Counted from the stretch's first letter, positions 1 to 10,101 are shown. The stretch is 64,000 nt of DNA from Streptococcus vestibularis ATCC 49124 (GCF_000188295.1 NZ_GL831112.1:742528-806527), one strand, 5' to 3'. Numbers and translations: made by a program. The notes: generated from the letters alone by a model not told the origin.

Positions 1-28
1 AAAAAATCTAACTTGGGGTGTTTTTATT

Positions 29-549
29 ATGAAATTAACGTACGAAGATAGAGTTCAAATACATGAATTGAGAAAGCAAGGTCAAACCTTCAACCAACTT
101 TCAAAAAGATTTGGTGTGGATGCTTCTAGATTAAGGTATATGATGAGATTGGTCGAACGTTACGGAATAGAAATTGTCAAGAAAGGTAAGAATTGTTACT
201 ATTCTCCTAAATTATAACGAGAAATGATTGATAAGGTTCTGCTTGAAGGTTGCTCTCAATAAAGTGTTTGTCTGGACTATGGCCTTTCAAATCAAGGCTT
301 GCTTAACAATTGGATAGCACAATACAAGAAAATGGGTATACTATTGTTGAGAAAAGAAGAGGGAGACCGCCTAAAATGGGACGTAAGCCAAAGAAGAAAT
401 CTGAAGAGATGACAGAGCTAGAGCAATTTCAAGCAGAAAATGAGTACTTGAGAGCGGAGAACAACGCTGTTCTAAAAAGGTTGAGAGAACTCCGATTGAG
501 GGACGAGAAAGAGCAAAGAGAAAAACGGAAATTGTTCGAGGATTGGTAA
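29..549 (+). pseudogene. IS3-family transposase OrfA, broken
   Basis: The first 62 codons encode a helix-turn-helix start (MKLTYEDRVQIHELRKQG...). A TAA at 215-217 interrupts the frame, and a second in-frame TAA follows in a CAATAA context near 259-261. Similarity resumes in another frame from about 335 ([19 protein letters not shown]) and continues through a leucine-zipper-like segment to DW at 549. The frameshift near 330 looks like loss of one A in the codons for QYKK(N)GYT. In intact relatives OrfA binds the IS ends and is frameshift-fused to OrfB. This copy is dead. Confidence 0.85.
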
Positions 550-551
550 CA

Positions 552-953
552 GAGTTTGCTTTATAGAGTCTTCTAAAGATTGTTAAGCTTGCTCGTTCGA
601 CCTATTATTACCACTTAAAACAGCTGGATCAAACGGATAATAATCAAACTATCAAAGCTGAAATTCAAGCTATTTTTACTGAACACAAGGGAAATTATGG
701 TTATCGTCGCATCACTCTCGCATTGAGAAATCGTGGCTTCGTAGTAAATCATAAGAAAGTGCAACGTCTGATGAAGGCTTTCTTTTGCATTCTGAAGTCT
801 AAGATGTTTTATGGTTATGAGAAGACGTTTAAGTCGCTTGAGCAATTGGAACAAGTTATTGTAGACTATATTGATTACTACAACAACAAACGCATTGAGG
901 TAAAACTAAAAGGACTTAGTCCTGTGCAATACAGAACCAAATCCTTTGCTTAA
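552..953 (+). pseudogene. IS3-family transposase OrfB, internally deleted
   Basis: The reading frames contain the N-terminal HTH_21-like part (KLARSTYYYHLKQLD, then HKGNYGYRRITLALRNRGF at about 690-740) and the extreme C-terminus (YIDYYNNKRIEVKLKGLSP, up to 953). The segment between RLMK and FFCILKS is missing. That removes the two catalytic aspartates and the glutamate context of the DDE integrase core. The deletion point is about 775-785. There are also frame changes upstream. Clearly a non-functional remnant. Confidence 0.8.
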
Positions 954-1045
954 ATTAATTGTCTAACTTTTTGGGGTCAGTACACCTTCTTCATTTTGAT
1001 ACAAGCTAGCTTAGTTTCTACTGAATATACTTTTTTGACTATAAC

Positions 1046-1091
1046 AAAACACTCCTGTTTCTAGCTTACCAGAATTCAACAGGAGTGTTTT
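1046..1091 (-). terminator. Rho-independent terminator downstream of nrdF
   Basis: A perfect 14-bp inverted repeat (AAAACACTCCTGTT / AACAGGAGTGTTTT) spans 1046-1059 and 1078-1091 with an 18-nt loop. On the minus strand the stem is followed by TTTTGTTATAG, which suits termination of nrdF. On the plus strand it could also stop read-through from the IS remnant. Confidence 0.8.
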
Positions 1092-1132
1092 CTTGTGTCT
1101 CATTTTATTGGTGCAGTGCCCCGAGCTAGTTT

Positions 1133-2095
1133 TTATTTTAGTCCGTAGTTATAATCATCGTCTTGCATGGCTTCAACAGTACCTAGAAGGTAACCATTAC
1201 CGACTTGAGAGAAGAAATCGTGGTTTGATGTTCCTGTAGAAATACCATTCATAACGATTGGGTTAACATCGTTAGCAGAATCTGGGAAAAGAGGATCTTG
1301 TCCTAAATTCATCAATGCCTTATTGGCGTTATAGCGAAGGAATGTCATTACTTCTTCAGTCCAGCCAACACCGTCATAAAGAGATTTAGTGTAGAGTTCT
1401 TCATTTTCATACAATTGATAGAGGAGATCATACATCCATTCACGGAAACTCTCTTGCTCTTCTTCAGGTAATTCGTTGAATCCTAGTTGGAACTTATAGC
1501 CAATATAGGTACCGTGAACAGATTCGTCACGGATAATGAGTTTAATAATTTCAGCGACGTTAGCTAGCTTGTTATTACCAAGATAATAGAGTGGAGTGAA
1601 GAAGCCTGAATAGAAAAGGAAGGTTTCAAGATAAGTTGAAGCAACTTTTTTCTGAAGCGGCGTTCCGTTTTCATAGATATCATTAATGATTTTTGCTTTA
1701 GTTTGCAAGTACTTGTTGCTATTTGTCCACTCAAAAATTTCCTCAATTTCTGATTTAGTATTCAAAGTTGAGAAAATAGAAGAGTAAGATTTTGCGTGAA
1801 CAGATTCCATAAACTGAATGTTGTTCAAGACAGCTTCTTCATGAGGTGTACGAACGTCTGCTCGAATGGCTTCAACACCCGTTTGAGATTGCATGGTATC
1901 TAGCAAGGTCAAACCGCCGAAAACTTTTCCAACTAAATCTTTTTCTTTAGCTGAAAGTTTACGCCAGTCATCAAGGTCATTTGAAAGGGGGATACGAGTA
2001 TCTAACCAAAATTGTTCAGTTAATTTTTCCCAGGTAGATTTATCAATCGCATCTTCGATTTCATTCCAGTTAATGGCTTTATAGTAAGTTTCCAT
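1133..2095 (-). CDS. nrdF: Class Ib ribonucleoside-diphosphate reductase, beta subunit
   Basis: This is the radical-generating small subunit (320 aa) that partners NrdE to reduce ribonucleotides for DNA synthesis under aerobic conditions. The sequence has the ferritin-like R2 fold, with metal-ligand helices including the IIRDESVHGTYIGYK segment and an earlier E-x-x-H ligand in MESVHAKSYS. In class Ib enzymes a di-manganese or di-iron centre generates a tyrosyl radical. It follows nrdE on the same strand, but a hairpin terminator separates them and an extended -10 (TGATAAAAT on the minus strand, 2128-2133) precedes it, so it probably has its own transcript. NrdI, the flavodoxin partner, is not in the window. 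Confidence 0.97.
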   Translation of the reverse strand: METYYKAINWNEIEDAIDKSTWEKLTEQFWLDTRIPLSNDLDDWRKLSAKEKDLVGKVFGGLTLLDTMQSQTGVEAIRADVRTPHEEAVLNNIQFMESVHAKSYSSIFSTLNTKSEIEEIFEWTNSNKYLQTKAKIINDIYENGTPLQKKVASTYLETFLFYSGFFTPLYYLGNNKLANVAEIIKLIIRDESVHGTYIGYKFQLGFNELPEEEQESFREWMYDLLYQLYENEELYTKSLYDGVGWTEEVMTFLRYNANKALMNLGQDPLFPDSANDVNPIVMNGISTGTSNHDFFSQVGNGYLLGTVEAMQDDDYNYGLK

Positions 2096-2127
2096 TAGAA
2101 ACCTCTTTCTTTATTGATATCATTTCT

Positions 2128-2154
2128 ATTTTATCATAATTAAAAATCATGATA
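2128..2154 (-). promoter_or_regulatory. nrdF promoter with overlapping inverted repeat
   Basis: On the minus strand an extended -10 (TGATAAAAT; hexamer at 2128-2133) lies about 33 bp before the nrdF ATG, and AAAGAGG serves as Shine-Dalgarno. A near-perfect inverted repeat (TATCATAATT-aaa-AATCATGATA, 2132-2154) overlaps the -10. It may be an operator. No convincing -35 was seen. Confidence 0.45.
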
Positions 2155-2176
2155 TAGTTTTTTGAGTTTATCTATT

Positions 2177-2203
2177 AAAAAAGTCGGAGAACCGACCTTT
2201 TTA
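2177..2203 (-). terminator. Terminator between nrdE and nrdF
   Basis: A short hairpin (AAGTCGG-agaa-CCGACCTT) is flanked by A and T runs. It lies downstream of the nrdE stop on the minus strand and upstream of nrdF. It suggests full or partial termination within the nrd set. Confidence 0.65.
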
Positions 2204-2252
2204 TGCATTTTATAAATAAGAGTAGTGAAGTTGCTAGTCTCAAATCACTATC

Positions 2253-4412
2253 TTAGATGACACAGCTTTCACACTGGTTAGAGCCAACTTCTTCACCGTC
2301 ATCTGTGTAAGTACGGATGTAGTAGATTGATTTAATTCCTTTGTTAAAGGCGTAGTTACGAAGGATAGAAAGGTCACGAGTAGTTTGTTTATTTTCTGTT
2401 TTCCATTCGTAAATTTCTTTAGGCAACTCACTACGCAAGAATAGAGTTAATGACAAACCTTGATCAACGTGTTCAGTCGCAGCGGCATAGACGTCGATAA
2501 CTTTACGCATGTCCATGTCGTAGGCTGAAGTGTAGAAAGGAATAGTGTCTGTTGAAAGGCTGTTGGCTGGGTAGTAAATTTTTCCGATTTTCTTCTCTTG
2601 ACGTTCTTCAATACGTTGTGTGATTGGATGAATAGAAGCAGAACAGTCGTTAATGTAAGAGATTGAGCCATTTGGCGCAACAGCCAAACGGTTTTGATGG
2701 TAGAGACCATCTTTCTTAACGAGTTCACGTAGTTCTTCCCAATCTTTGGCTTGTGGGATGAAGTGGCCTTCGAAAAGTTCTTTGATACGGTCAGATTTAG
2801 GAACGTATTGGCCTGTAACGTATTTATCAAAGTAAGAACCGTCAGCATATTTTGAATTCTCAAAGCCGACAAAGGTTTCTTGACGTTCACGGGCAATATT
2901 GTTAGATTCAACTAAAGTCCAGTAGTTCATAAGCATGAAGTAGATATTAGTGAATTCAACAGATTCAGGGCTACCATACTCGATATGGTGTTTAGCAAGG
3001 TAAGAGTGAAGCCCCATAGCTCCCAAACCAAAGGTATGAGCTTGTTGGTTCCCATTTTTGATTGATGGAACAGCATCAATACTTGAGCTGTCTGTAACAA
3101 AAGTAAGCGCACGTGTCATAGCCTTAATGGAACGACCAAAGTCAGGTGAAGTCATCATGTTCAGGATATTAGTAGATCCAAGGTTACATGAAATATCTGT
3201 ACCGAGTTTGACAAACTCTTGTGCATCGTTAAGTTCACTTGGTGTTTGAACTTGGAGAATTTCAGAACAAAGGTTGGACATGACAATCTTACCATCAATT
3301 GGGTTGTGTCGATTGGCTGTATCAACATTGACAATATATGGATAACCTGATTCTTGTTGGAGTTTAGAAATTTCAGTTTCTAGCTCACGTGCATTAATCT
3401 TGGTTTTTGTAATATTGGGATTGGCAACCAACTCATCATACATAGCTGTAATATCAATGTAGTTATATGGTTTACCATACTCTTTTTCGACTGAGTAAGG
3501 GCTGAAGAGATACATATCTTCATTATTACGTGCCAACTCGTAGAATTTATCTGGAACTGTAACACCAAGTGACAGTGTCTTAACACGCACCTTCTCATCA
3601 GCATTCTCTTTCTTAGTTGAAAGGAAGGCAAGGATATCTGGGTGGAAAACATCCAGGTAAACAACACCAGCACCTTGGCGTTGACCAAGTTGGTTTGAGT
3701 AAGAGAAACTGTCTTCAAAAAGCTTCATAACTGGGACAACTCCAGAAGCAGCACCAGCATATCCTTTGATAGGAGCACCAGCTTCACGTAGGTTAGATAG
3801 GCTAATACCTACCCCACCACCAATACGTGATAGCTGGAGGGCCGAGTTGATAGAACGACCGATAGAATTCATGTCGTCCGTTACTTGAATAAGGAAACAT
3901 GACACGAGTTCACCACGACGGCTACGTCCAGCATTTAGAAATGAAGGAGTAGCAGGTTGGTAACGTTGGTGAATCATTTCGTTAGCAAGGTCACTAGCAA
4001 GGTTTTCATCACCATCAGCAAAGTAAAGCGCATTGAAAAGAACACGATCTTCAATACTTTCAAGGTAAGACTCACCATCGTTTGTTTTGAGGGCATATTG
4101 TTGGTAGAACTTGTAGGCTGCCATGAAAGATTGAAAGTGGAATTTTTGAGTATGAATGTCTGCAGACAATTTTTCGATGAAAGCAGGTTCGTATTTACCG
4201 ATGAATTCAGACTCGATATAATCGTTCTCAATCAAATAATTAATTTTATCTGTGATGTTGTTGAATGCCATTGAATTTGGCTTAACGTTTTCAAGGAAGA
4301 AGGCACGAAGCGCTTCTTTATCCTTATGCAAAGGAATTTGACCGTTTACAGGACGGTTAATTTCATTGTTGAGGCGGAAGTAAGAAACATCGCCAAGATT
4401 TTTTAAAGACAT
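2253..4412 (-). CDS. nrdE: Class Ib ribonucleoside-diphosphate reductase, alpha subunit
   Basis: This is the catalytic large subunit (719 aa), which reduces NDPs to dNDPs using a thiyl radical. The sequence shows the N-terminal NrdE domain, the barrel core with SRIGGGVGISLSNLREAGAP, the active-site region ending NLCSEILQ, the LGAMGLHSYLAKH segment, and a C-terminal C-x-x-C tail (NQCESCVI) that receives electrons from NrdH. The length is normal for the family. It starts 90 bp after nrdH on the same strand, so the two are probably co-transcribed. Confidence 0.97.
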   Translation of the reverse strand: MSLKNLGDVSYFRLNNEINRPVNGQIPLHKDKEALRAFFLENVKPNSMAFNNITDKINYLIENDYIESEFIGKYEPAFIEKLSADIHTQKFHFQSFMAAYKFYQQYALKTNDGESYLESIEDRVLFNALYFADGDENLASDLANEMIHQRYQPATPSFLNAGRSRRGELVSCFLIQVTDDMNSIGRSINSALQLSRIGGGVGISLSNLREAGAPIKGYAGAASGVVPVMKLFEDSFSYSNQLGQRQGAGVVYLDVFHPDILAFLSTKKENADEKVRVKTLSLGVTVPDKFYELARNNEDMYLFSPYSVEKEYGKPYNYIDITAMYDELVANPNITKTKINARELETEISKLQQESGYPYIVNVDTANRHNPIDGKIVMSNLCSEILQVQTPSELNDAQEFVKLGTDISCNLGSTNILNMMTSPDFGRSIKAMTRALTFVTDSSSIDAVPSIKNGNQQAHTFGLGAMGLHSYLAKHHIEYGSPESVEFTNIYFMLMNYWTLVESNNIARERQETFVGFENSKYADGSYFDKYVTGQYVPKSDRIKELFEGHFIPQAKDWEELRELVKKDGLYHQNRLAVAPNGSISYINDCSASIHPITQRIEERQEKKIGKIYYPANSLSTDTIPFYTSAYDMDMRKVIDVYAAATEHVDQGLSLTLFLRSELPKEIYEWKTENKQTTRDLSILRNYAFNKGIKSIYYIRTYTDDGEEVGSNQCESCVI

Positions 4413-4502
4413 AATACAGATACCAGGCTTAGTTTAAAGGTAGATCAAGGTTAACATATTAAACTAAGCAAACAAGTTCCTTTCTATATAAAAACTTGAT
4501 AA

Positions 4503-4727
4503 TTAAAGGATTTCTTTAAGTTTAGCCGGTTGAAAACCTGAAAAGACGATATCACCGGCTTCAATAACTGGAGCAGCAGTGAAACCGAGGCTTTTTACGT
4601 AATCGATTTTTTCTGGCTGTTCATCAATGTTGATTTCTTCGAAATCAGCACCTTCCTTTTCCAAGAATTTTTTAGTCATTTTGCACTGCATGCAGTTGTT
4701 TTTAGAAAACAATGTAATCTTTGCCAT
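4503..4727 (-). CDS. nrdH: Glutaredoxin-like protein NrdH
   Basis: This small redoxin (74 aa) passes electrons from thioredoxin reductase to NrdE. The active site CMQC is at residues 12-15 and the thioredoxin-fold cis-Pro region reads FTAAPVIE. It is the first gene of the nrd set on the minus strand. Unlike the classical nrdHIEF order, no nrdI follows it. Confidence 0.95.
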   Translation of the reverse strand: MAKITLFSKNNCMQCKMTKKFLEKEGADFEEINIDEQPEKIDYVKSLGFTAAPVIEAGDIVFSGFQPAKLKEIL

Positions 4728-4786
4728 TGCAAATACTCCTTTTTTAAAGATTTTAAGTGACTAGGAGTCACTTTTTCGACTTTAAT

Positions 4787-4815
4787 AGAATACCCAAAAT
4801 ATTGGGAAAAATCAA
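4787..4815 (-). promoter_or_regulatory. Promoter of nrdH-nrdE
   Basis: On the minus strand TTGATT (4810-4815) and TATTCT (4787-4792) are separated by 17 bp. This points to a start site about 50 bp upstream of the nrdH ATG. A perfect 8-bp inverted repeat (AAGTGACT-agg-AGTCACTT, 4755-4773) lies in the resulting leader. Confidence 0.6.
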
Positions 4816-4833
4816 GCTAAATATCTTAAGGGA

Positions 4834-4881
4834 ATACAATATTTTGTGTTTAGTATTGAAACACAACCCTATATCTTGTGT
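4834..4881. promoter_or_regulatory. Tandem NrdR-like boxes
   Basis: Two 16-bp elements resemble the NrdR box consensus ACACAATATATTGTGT. ATACAATATTTTGTGT at 4834-4849 matches 14/16, and ACCCTATATCTTGTGT at 4866-4881 matches 13/16. Their starts are 32 bp apart, about three helical turns, which is the known pairing of NrdR boxes. They lie upstream of the nrdH promoter and between nrdH and acnA. NrdR represses nrd genes in an ATP/dATP-responsive way; nrdR itself is not in the window. Confidence 0.7.
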
Positions 4882-4996
4882 TTTAAAGGCTTTTTTTAGT
4901 TTCTTAAATTAAATCAAATTTGTTTATAGAAATTGCTAAAATTCCAACAACTGACTGAATATGTAATAAAACATGACATCAAAATGCCGATTCTAT

Positions 4997-5050
4997 TTGT
5001 TTTTTCAAAAAAACAGTGTAGAATAAAGGAAATTTTTTAACTAATGGAGG
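4997..5050 (+). promoter_or_regulatory. Promoter and ribosome binding site of acnA
   Basis: TTGTTT (4997-5002) and TAGAAT (5019-5024) are spaced by 16 bp, with a TG one base upstream of the -10. GGAGG at 5046-5050 precedes the ATG at 5058. Apart from this promoter, the nrdH promoter and the NrdR boxes, the AT-rich 330-bp intergenic region shows nothing else recognisable. Confidence 0.6.
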
Positions 5051-5057
5051 TTCAAGT

Positions 5058-7721
5058 ATGCAAGAATACTGTTCAAATCTAACTGTAAATGGTAAGACAT
5101 TCTCTTTTTATGATCTCGAAAAAGCAGCAAAATCTTATGATGTCAAGGTCGGAGAACTACCTTATAGCATTCGAATACTACTTGAAAGTCTACTCCGAAA
5201 AAAAGATGGTGCTGATGTCAAGGAATCTCACATTTCTGATCTAATAAAATTTCCGAATTTTCCAACAATTTCTGAAGTACCATTTAAACCAAGTCGCGTC
5301 ATTTTACAAGATTTCACAGGGGTTCCTGTTGTCGTTGACTTGGCCTCAATGCGGGATGCTATAGTGTCTAATGGTGGTAAAGCAGAACTTATTAATCCAG
5401 AGATTCCAGTAGATTTGGTTATTGACCACTCTGTTCAAGTTGATTCATATGGATGTGATACAGCGCTTGAAGATAATATCAATCTAGAATTTAAACGTAA
5501 CAATGAGCGCTACGAATTTCTTAAATGGGCCGAACAGTCTTTTGAAAATTACCGTGCGGTTCCACCAGCTACCGGTATTATTCACCAGGTTAATATTGAA
5601 TTTCTGAGTGATGTCATTATTGAAAAAAATGGGCTACTATATCCTGACTCTATGTTTGGTACAGATAGTCATACAACTATGATTAATGGTATTGGTGTTC
5701 TGGGTTGGGGTGTCGGTGGAATTGAAGCTGAGGCAGCTATGCTAGGCGAAGCTTCCTATTTCCCTATTCCAGAGGTTATTGGTGTACATTTAACAGGTGA
5801 ACTGCCTAAAATTGCTACGGCAACAGACTTGGCTCTCAAGGTTACTCAGGTACTTCGTTCTGAAAATGTTGTTGGTAAATTTGTAGAGTATTTTGGTTCT
5901 GGCTTAAAGAACCTATCTCTAGCTGATCGTGCTACAGTGGCTAATATGGCACCAGAATATGGGGCAACTTGTGGTTATTTTCCTATTGATGACGAAACCC
6001 TTAACTACATGCGTTTAACTAACCGTGATGAGGAACATATCCAGGTCACCGAAGCCTACACAAAAGCCAATCATCTTTTTTATGACCCAAGTAAAGAAGT
6101 CAAGTATACTAAGATTGTTGAAATTGATTTGTCAACCATTAAACCTTCAATCTCAGGTCCTAAACGTCCACAGGATTTGATTCTCTTATCCGATGCTAAG
6201 CAAGAATTTCAGGATGCAGTGGTACGAGAAGCAGGTGTGCGTGGCTTTGGTTTGGATAATGAAGAGTTAGAAAAAACTGCAAAAGTTGATTTTGAGGATC
6301 ATTCAGAAACAATTCAAACAGGTCATGTGGCCATAGCAGCGATTACATCATGTACCAATACCTCAAATCCTTACGTCCTTATGGCAGCCGGTCTTTTAGC
6401 CAAAAAAGCTGTTGAGAAGGGACTCGAAGTCTCTCCAACAGTCAAGACCTCTTTGGCGCCTGGATCTAAAGTCGTTACAGGTTATCTCAAAGCTTCAGGC
6501 TTGCAAAGCTACTTAGATAAGCTTGGCTTCAATTTGGTAGGTTACGGTTGTACGACGTGTATTGGTAACTCGGGAGATTTACGTCCTGAGGTAGCTAAAG
6601 CTATTGTAGACAAGGACTTACTAGCGAGTGCCGTTTTGTCAGGAAATCGTAACTTTGAAGGGCGTATTAATCCACTTGTTAAAGCAAATTTCTTGGCTAG
6701 CCCACCATTGGTTGTTGCCTATGCTTTGGCTGGTAATACTAATATTGATTTGACAACGGAGCCTTTAGGTTTTGATGACAATGGGCAAGCTGTCTATCTA
6801 GAAGATATTATGCCATCACGTGATGAAATTGAAGCTTATGTTGATAAATACGTAACCCGTCAACTTTTCCGAGACGAATATGCTAGTGTCTTCTCTGACA
6901 GTGAGAAGTGGAATGCGATTCCAACTGAACATAGACAAAATTATAAATGGAATCAGAAGTCTACCTATATTCAAAACCCACCTTACTTTGATGCTTTAGG
7001 AGATGATTTGACCATCAAACCATTGAATAATTTGAAGGTATTGGCTAAATTTGGAGATACGGTTACAACAGACCATATTTCTCCAGCTGGTAATATTGCT
7101 AGAAATAGTCCTGCGGCAGTCTATTTGTCTGAAAATGGTGTAGATTACCAAGAATTTAATTCTTATGGTAGTCGTCGTGGAAACCATGAAGTCATGATGC
7201 GAGGAACTTTTGCTAATATTCGTATCAAGAATGAGTTGGCAGAAGGAAAAATTGGTGGATATACTAAATATGATGGTGACATTCTTCCTATATATGATGC
7301 TGCTATGAAATATAAAGAAGCTAATCGAGATACGCTTGTAATTGCTGGTAAAGATTATGGGATGGGCTCAAGTCGTGACTGGGCAGCCAAAGGGGCAAAT
7401 CTCCTTGGTGTAAAAGTAGTGCTTGCTGAGAGTTTTGAGCGTATTCACCGTTCAAATCTAGTCATGATGGGAATTTTGCCGGTACAATTTATGGAAGGAG
7501 AAAATGCTGAAAGTCTTGGATTGACAGGACATGAGACCTTTAGCTTTGACCTTTCAGAAAATCCAGGTGTTCATGATGTTATCACTGTTACAGCTTCAAC
7601 ACCTGAACAAACCAAAACTTTCAAAGTACTGGTTCGTTTTGATGCTGATGCTGATATTCGCTACTATAAAAATGGTGGTATCTTGCCAATGGTTGTAAGA
7701 AAAAAATTGAAGGGAGCCTAA
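5058..7721 (+). CDS. acnA: Aconitate hydratase
   Basis: Cytoplasmic [4Fe-4S] enzyme (887 aa) that isomerises citrate to isocitrate. The cluster ligands are visible as Cys432 in [10 protein letters not shown] and Cys498/Cys501 in [12 protein letters not shown]. The swivel domain carries [15 protein letters not shown], and the substrate-binding segment [19 protein letters not shown] lies near residue 210. The length is typical of AcnA. It is the first gene of acnA-citZ-icd, a partial TCA branch that in lactic streptococci supplies 2-oxoglutarate for glutamate. The citZ ATG follows one base after its TAA. Confidence 0.97.
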   Translation: MQEYCSNLTVNGKTFSFYDLEKAAKSYDVKVGELPYSIRILLESLLRKKDGADVKESHISDLIKFPNFPTISEVPFKPSRVILQDFTGVPVVVDLASMRDAIVSNGGKAELINPEIPVDLVIDHSVQVDSYGCDTALEDNINLEFKRNNERYEFLKWAEQSFENYRAVPPATGIIHQVNIEFLSDVIIEKNGLLYPDSMFGTDSHTTMINGIGVLGWGVGGIEAEAAMLGEASYFPIPEVIGVHLTGELPKIATATDLALKVTQVLRSENVVGKFVEYFGSGLKNLSLADRATVANMAPEYGATCGYFPIDDETLNYMRLTNRDEEHIQVTEAYTKANHLFYDPSKEVKYTKIVEIDLSTIKPSISGPKRPQDLILLSDAKQEFQDAVVREAGVRGFGLDNEELEKTAKVDFEDHSETIQTGHVAIAAITSCTNTSNPYVLMAAGLLAKKAVEKGLEVSPTVKTSLAPGSKVVTGYLKASGLQSYLDKLGFNLVGYGCTTCIGNSGDLRPEVAKAIVDKDLLASAVLSGNRNFEGRINPLVKANFLASPPLVVAYALAGNTNIDLTTEPLGFDDNGQAVYLEDIMPSRDEIEAYVDKYVTRQLFRDEYASVFSDSEKWNAIPTEHRQNYKWNQKSTYIQNPPYFDALGDDLTIKPLNNLKVLAKFGDTVTTDHISPAGNIARNSPAAVYLSENGVDYQEFNSYGSRRGNHEVMMRGTFANIRIKNELAEGKIGGYTKYDGDILPIYDAAMKYKEANRDTLVIAGKDYGMGSSRDWAAKGANLLGVKVVLAESFERIHRSNLVMMGILPVQFMEGENAESLGLTGHETFSFDLSENPGVHDVITVTASTPEQTKTFKVLVRFDADADIRYYKNGGILPMVVRKKLKGA

Positions 7722-7722
7722 T

Positions 7723-8847
7723 ATGACAACAGTTGAAATTAATGGACTTAAGGATATGATTGCCTGTAATACTAGGATTTCATCTATCATTGATGATCAT
7801 TTATCGTATTCAGGATATGATATTTCTGAGTTTATGGATAATAAAGCGTCTTTTGAGGAAGTGATTTATCTCTTGTGGAATGGGCATCTTCCTACGCAAA
7901 TGGAACTCAAGTATTTTGAAGCTGAGTTGCGTAAGAACTATGATATTTCTGATGCTGTAGAGCAATGCATTCTTATCCAATCTCGGCCACATTTGCACCC
8001 AATGAGTGTTTTACGTTCAACAGTCTCCCTTCTTGGAGTTTACAATGTGGATGCTGAGGAAAGATCCATGGAGGCAATTTATCAGCAAAGTATTGAATTG
8101 ATGGCTAAATTGCCTACAATTATTACGACTTTTGCACGCTTACGTACTGGTAAAATGCCCCTTAAACCACGGAAGGATTTAGGCTTTGCGGCTAATTTTC
8201 TCTACATGCTGAATGGTGTTGAACCTTCTGAAATTGAAGTTGAGGCTATGAATAAGGCCTTAATTCTACATGCTGACCATGAGTTGAATGCTTCAACTTT
8301 TGCAGCGCGTGTTTGTGCCTCGACTCTGACAGATATCTATTCTTGTGTTACAACAGCTATTGGTGCTCTAAAAGGTCCCCTGCATGGTGGAGCTAATGAA
8401 CGCGTCTTTGATATGCTTAAAGAAATCCGTGAATCCGGTGATGTTAATGCTTACTTGCAGGAAAAGCTTGACTCTAAAGAGAAAGTTATGGGATTTGGAC
8501 ACCGTGTATACAAGAAACAGGATCCTCGTGAAATTTTCTTAAGAGATATGGCTAAAAAGTTGACAGAGGGTACTGAGAATGAAGAATTCTTTAATATGTC
8601 TCAAGAAATTGAAGAGTTCATGAAAGAAAAGAAGGGATTAATTCCCAATGTGGACTTCTATTCAGCCACTGTATATCATACTCTAGGAATTGATAGTGAT
8701 ATCTTTACACTCATCTTTGCTATGAGTCGGGTTGCCGGCTGGATTGCTCATATTCAAGAGCAACAAAAAAATAACAAATTGATTCGTCCACGCTCGCAGT
8801 ACATCGGACAAGAAAATATGACGTATATTCCTTTAGAAAAACGCTAG
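7723..8847 (+). CDS. citZ: Citrate synthase
   Basis: Condenses oxaloacetate and acetyl-CoA to citrate. The protein (374 aa) is the short Gram-positive type. Catalytic residues are visible: histidines in [10 protein letters not shown] (about 183-186), His260 in [13 protein letters not shown], and Asp311 in PNVDFYS. The Shine-Dalgarno (AAGGGAG) lies inside the 3' end of acnA, which indicates tight coupling. It is followed 13 bp later by icd. Confidence 0.96.
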   Translation: MTTVEINGLKDMIACNTRISSIIDDHLSYSGYDISEFMDNKASFEEVIYLLWNGHLPTQMELKYFEAELRKNYDISDAVEQCILIQSRPHLHPMSVLRSTVSLLGVYNVDAEERSMEAIYQQSIELMAKLPTIITTFARLRTGKMPLKPRKDLGFAANFLYMLNGVEPSEIEVEAMNKALILHADHELNASTFAARVCASTLTDIYSCVTTAIGALKGPLHGGANERVFDMLKEIRESGDVNAYLQEKLDSKEKVMGFGHRVYKKQDPREIFLRDMAKKLTEGTENEEFFNMSQEIEEFMKEKKGLIPNVDFYSATVYHTLGIDSDIFTLIFAMSRVAGWIAHIQEQQKNNKLIRPRSQYIGQENMTYIPLEKR

Positions 8848-8860
8848 GGAGGAAAGCTAT

Positions 8861-10036
8861 ATGGCAGAAAAAATCGTAATGAAAAATGGACAGCTTCAAG
8901 TTTCTGATCATCCAATTATCCCTTTTATTGAAGGGGATGGTGTTGGACATGATATCTGGAAGAATGCCCAAGCAATCTTTGATAAAGCAGTAGAAGTAGC
9001 CTATGAAGGAAATCGTCATATTGAGTGGCAAGAGCTTCTAGCCGGTAAGAAGGCTTATGACAAAACAGGCGAGTGGTTGCCGAAAGAAACCTTGGAGGCT
9101 ATTCGAGAAAGTTTAGTAGCTATTAAGGGACCGCTTGAGACGCCAGTAGGTGGTGGTATTCGTTCTTTAAATGTAGCTTTACGTCAAGAACTTGATCTCT
9201 ACGCTTGTGTTAGACCTGTTCGTTACTTTGACGGAGTAGCAAGTCCACTTAAAGAACCTGAAAAAACAAATATTACTATCTTCCGTGAGAATACTGAGGA
9301 TATTTATGCGGGAATTGAATGGGAAGCAGGAACGACAGATGTCAAGCGCGTGATTGAGTTTCTCCAGACAGAGATGAATGTTAGTAAAATTCGCTTCCCA
9401 GAATCAAGTAGTATCGGAATCAAGCCAATTTCAATAGAAGGAAGTAAACGACTCATTCGCTCGGCTATCGACTATGCTCTCAAAAACAATCTAAAGAAAG
9501 TGACATTGGTTCATAAAGGGAATATTCAAAAATTCACAGAAGGTGGCTTCCGTAAATGGGGTTATGAAGTGGCTCAGGAAGACTATAAAGAAGAATTGAT
9601 GGATGGTCGTTTAGAGATTAACGATATAATCGCGGATAACTTTTTACAACAGATTCTTTTGAATCCAGAAAAATTTGATGTTGTTGCATTAACCAACTTG
9701 AATGGTGATTATGCCAGTGATGCACTAGCTGCTCAGGTTGGTGGTATCGGAATCTCCCCTGGAGCCAATATTAACTATCAAACAGGTCATGCAATTTTTG
9801 AAGCAACACATGGAACAGCTCCGGATATTGCGAATCAAGATAAGGCTAATCCTTGCTCAGTTCTATTATCTGGCTGCATGCTTCTAGAATATATCGGTTG
9901 GTCTGAAGCAGCTCAACTGATTAAAAGTGCTATTGAGGAGACATTTAAAGATGATATCTTTACAGCTGACTTAGCATTTGGGAAACAAGAATATTCAACG
10001 AGTGCTTTTAGTAATCAAATTCTTTCAATTATGTGA
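8861..10036 (+). CDS. icd: Isocitrate dehydrogenase, probably NAD-dependent
   Basis: Oxidatively decarboxylates isocitrate to 2-oxoglutarate. The 391-aa protein shows the family landmarks: [12 protein letters not shown], the substrate loop [13 protein letters not shown] (containing the serine equivalent to E. coli Ser113), [12 protein letters not shown], and [17 protein letters not shown]. The cofactor loop reads [16 protein letters not shown]. Where NADP enzymes have Lys-Tyr (E. coli 344/345), this protein has Asp-Ile, the signature of NAD-specific IDHs and consistent with the NAD enzyme reported for S. mutans. It is the last gene of the branch. A 17-bp palindrome (10085-10101) lies downstream. 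Confidence 0.95.
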   Translation: MAEKIVMKNGQLQVSDHPIIPFIEGDGVGHDIWKNAQAIFDKAVEVAYEGNRHIEWQELLAGKKAYDKTGEWLPKETLEAIRESLVAIKGPLETPVGGGIRSLNVALRQELDLYACVRPVRYFDGVASPLKEPEKTNITIFRENTEDIYAGIEWEAGTTDVKRVIEFLQTEMNVSKIRFPESSSIGIKPISIEGSKRLIRSAIDYALKNNLKKVTLVHKGNIQKFTEGGFRKWGYEVAQEDYKEELMDGRLEINDIIADNFLQQILLNPEKFDVVALTNLNGDYASDALAAQVGGIGISPGANINYQTGHAIFEATHGTAPDIANQDKANPCSVLLSGCMLLEYIGWSEAAQLIKSAIEETFKDDIFTADLAFGKQEYSTSAFSNQILSIM

Positions 10037-10084
10037 TTGTTTTTGCTCAAAAATGAAAATTAATGGTTGAAAACACTATGAAAG

Positions 10085-10101
10085 ACATTTTCTGAAAATG
10101 T
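10085..10101. repeat. Short palindrome downstream of icd
   Basis: ACATTTTC-t-GAAAATGT is a perfect 8-bp inverted repeat around one base. It has no clear T-tract, so it is at best a weak terminator or a protein-binding site. The rest of 10037-10206 shows no gene. Confidence 0.35.

Larger units (their letters stand above)
1..984 (+). mobile_element. Decayed IS3-family (IS150-group) insertion sequence
   Basis: Remnants of both transposase frames lie in the order orfA then orfB, and the right end carries the motif TTTTTGGGGTCAGTACA at about 968-984, typical of an IS3-family terminal repeat. The left end is cut off by the window start or lost. The element holds at least two in-frame stops, one or more frameshifts and an internal deletion of the catalytic part of orfB, so it cannot transpose by itself. 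It sits just downstream of nrdF. The family is recognised from the proteins; the exact IS name was not determined. Confidence 0.85.

Noticed and set aside
3957-4274. A 105-codon plus-strand ORF inside nrdE
   Set aside because: It is antisense to the conserved N-terminal part of NrdE. No promoter or ribosome binding site was seen.
5058-10036. Whether acnA-citZ-icd indicates a complete TCA cycle
   Set aside because: No 2-oxoglutarate dehydrogenase, succinate or malate genes appear here. In streptococci this trio is a biosynthetic branch to glutamate.
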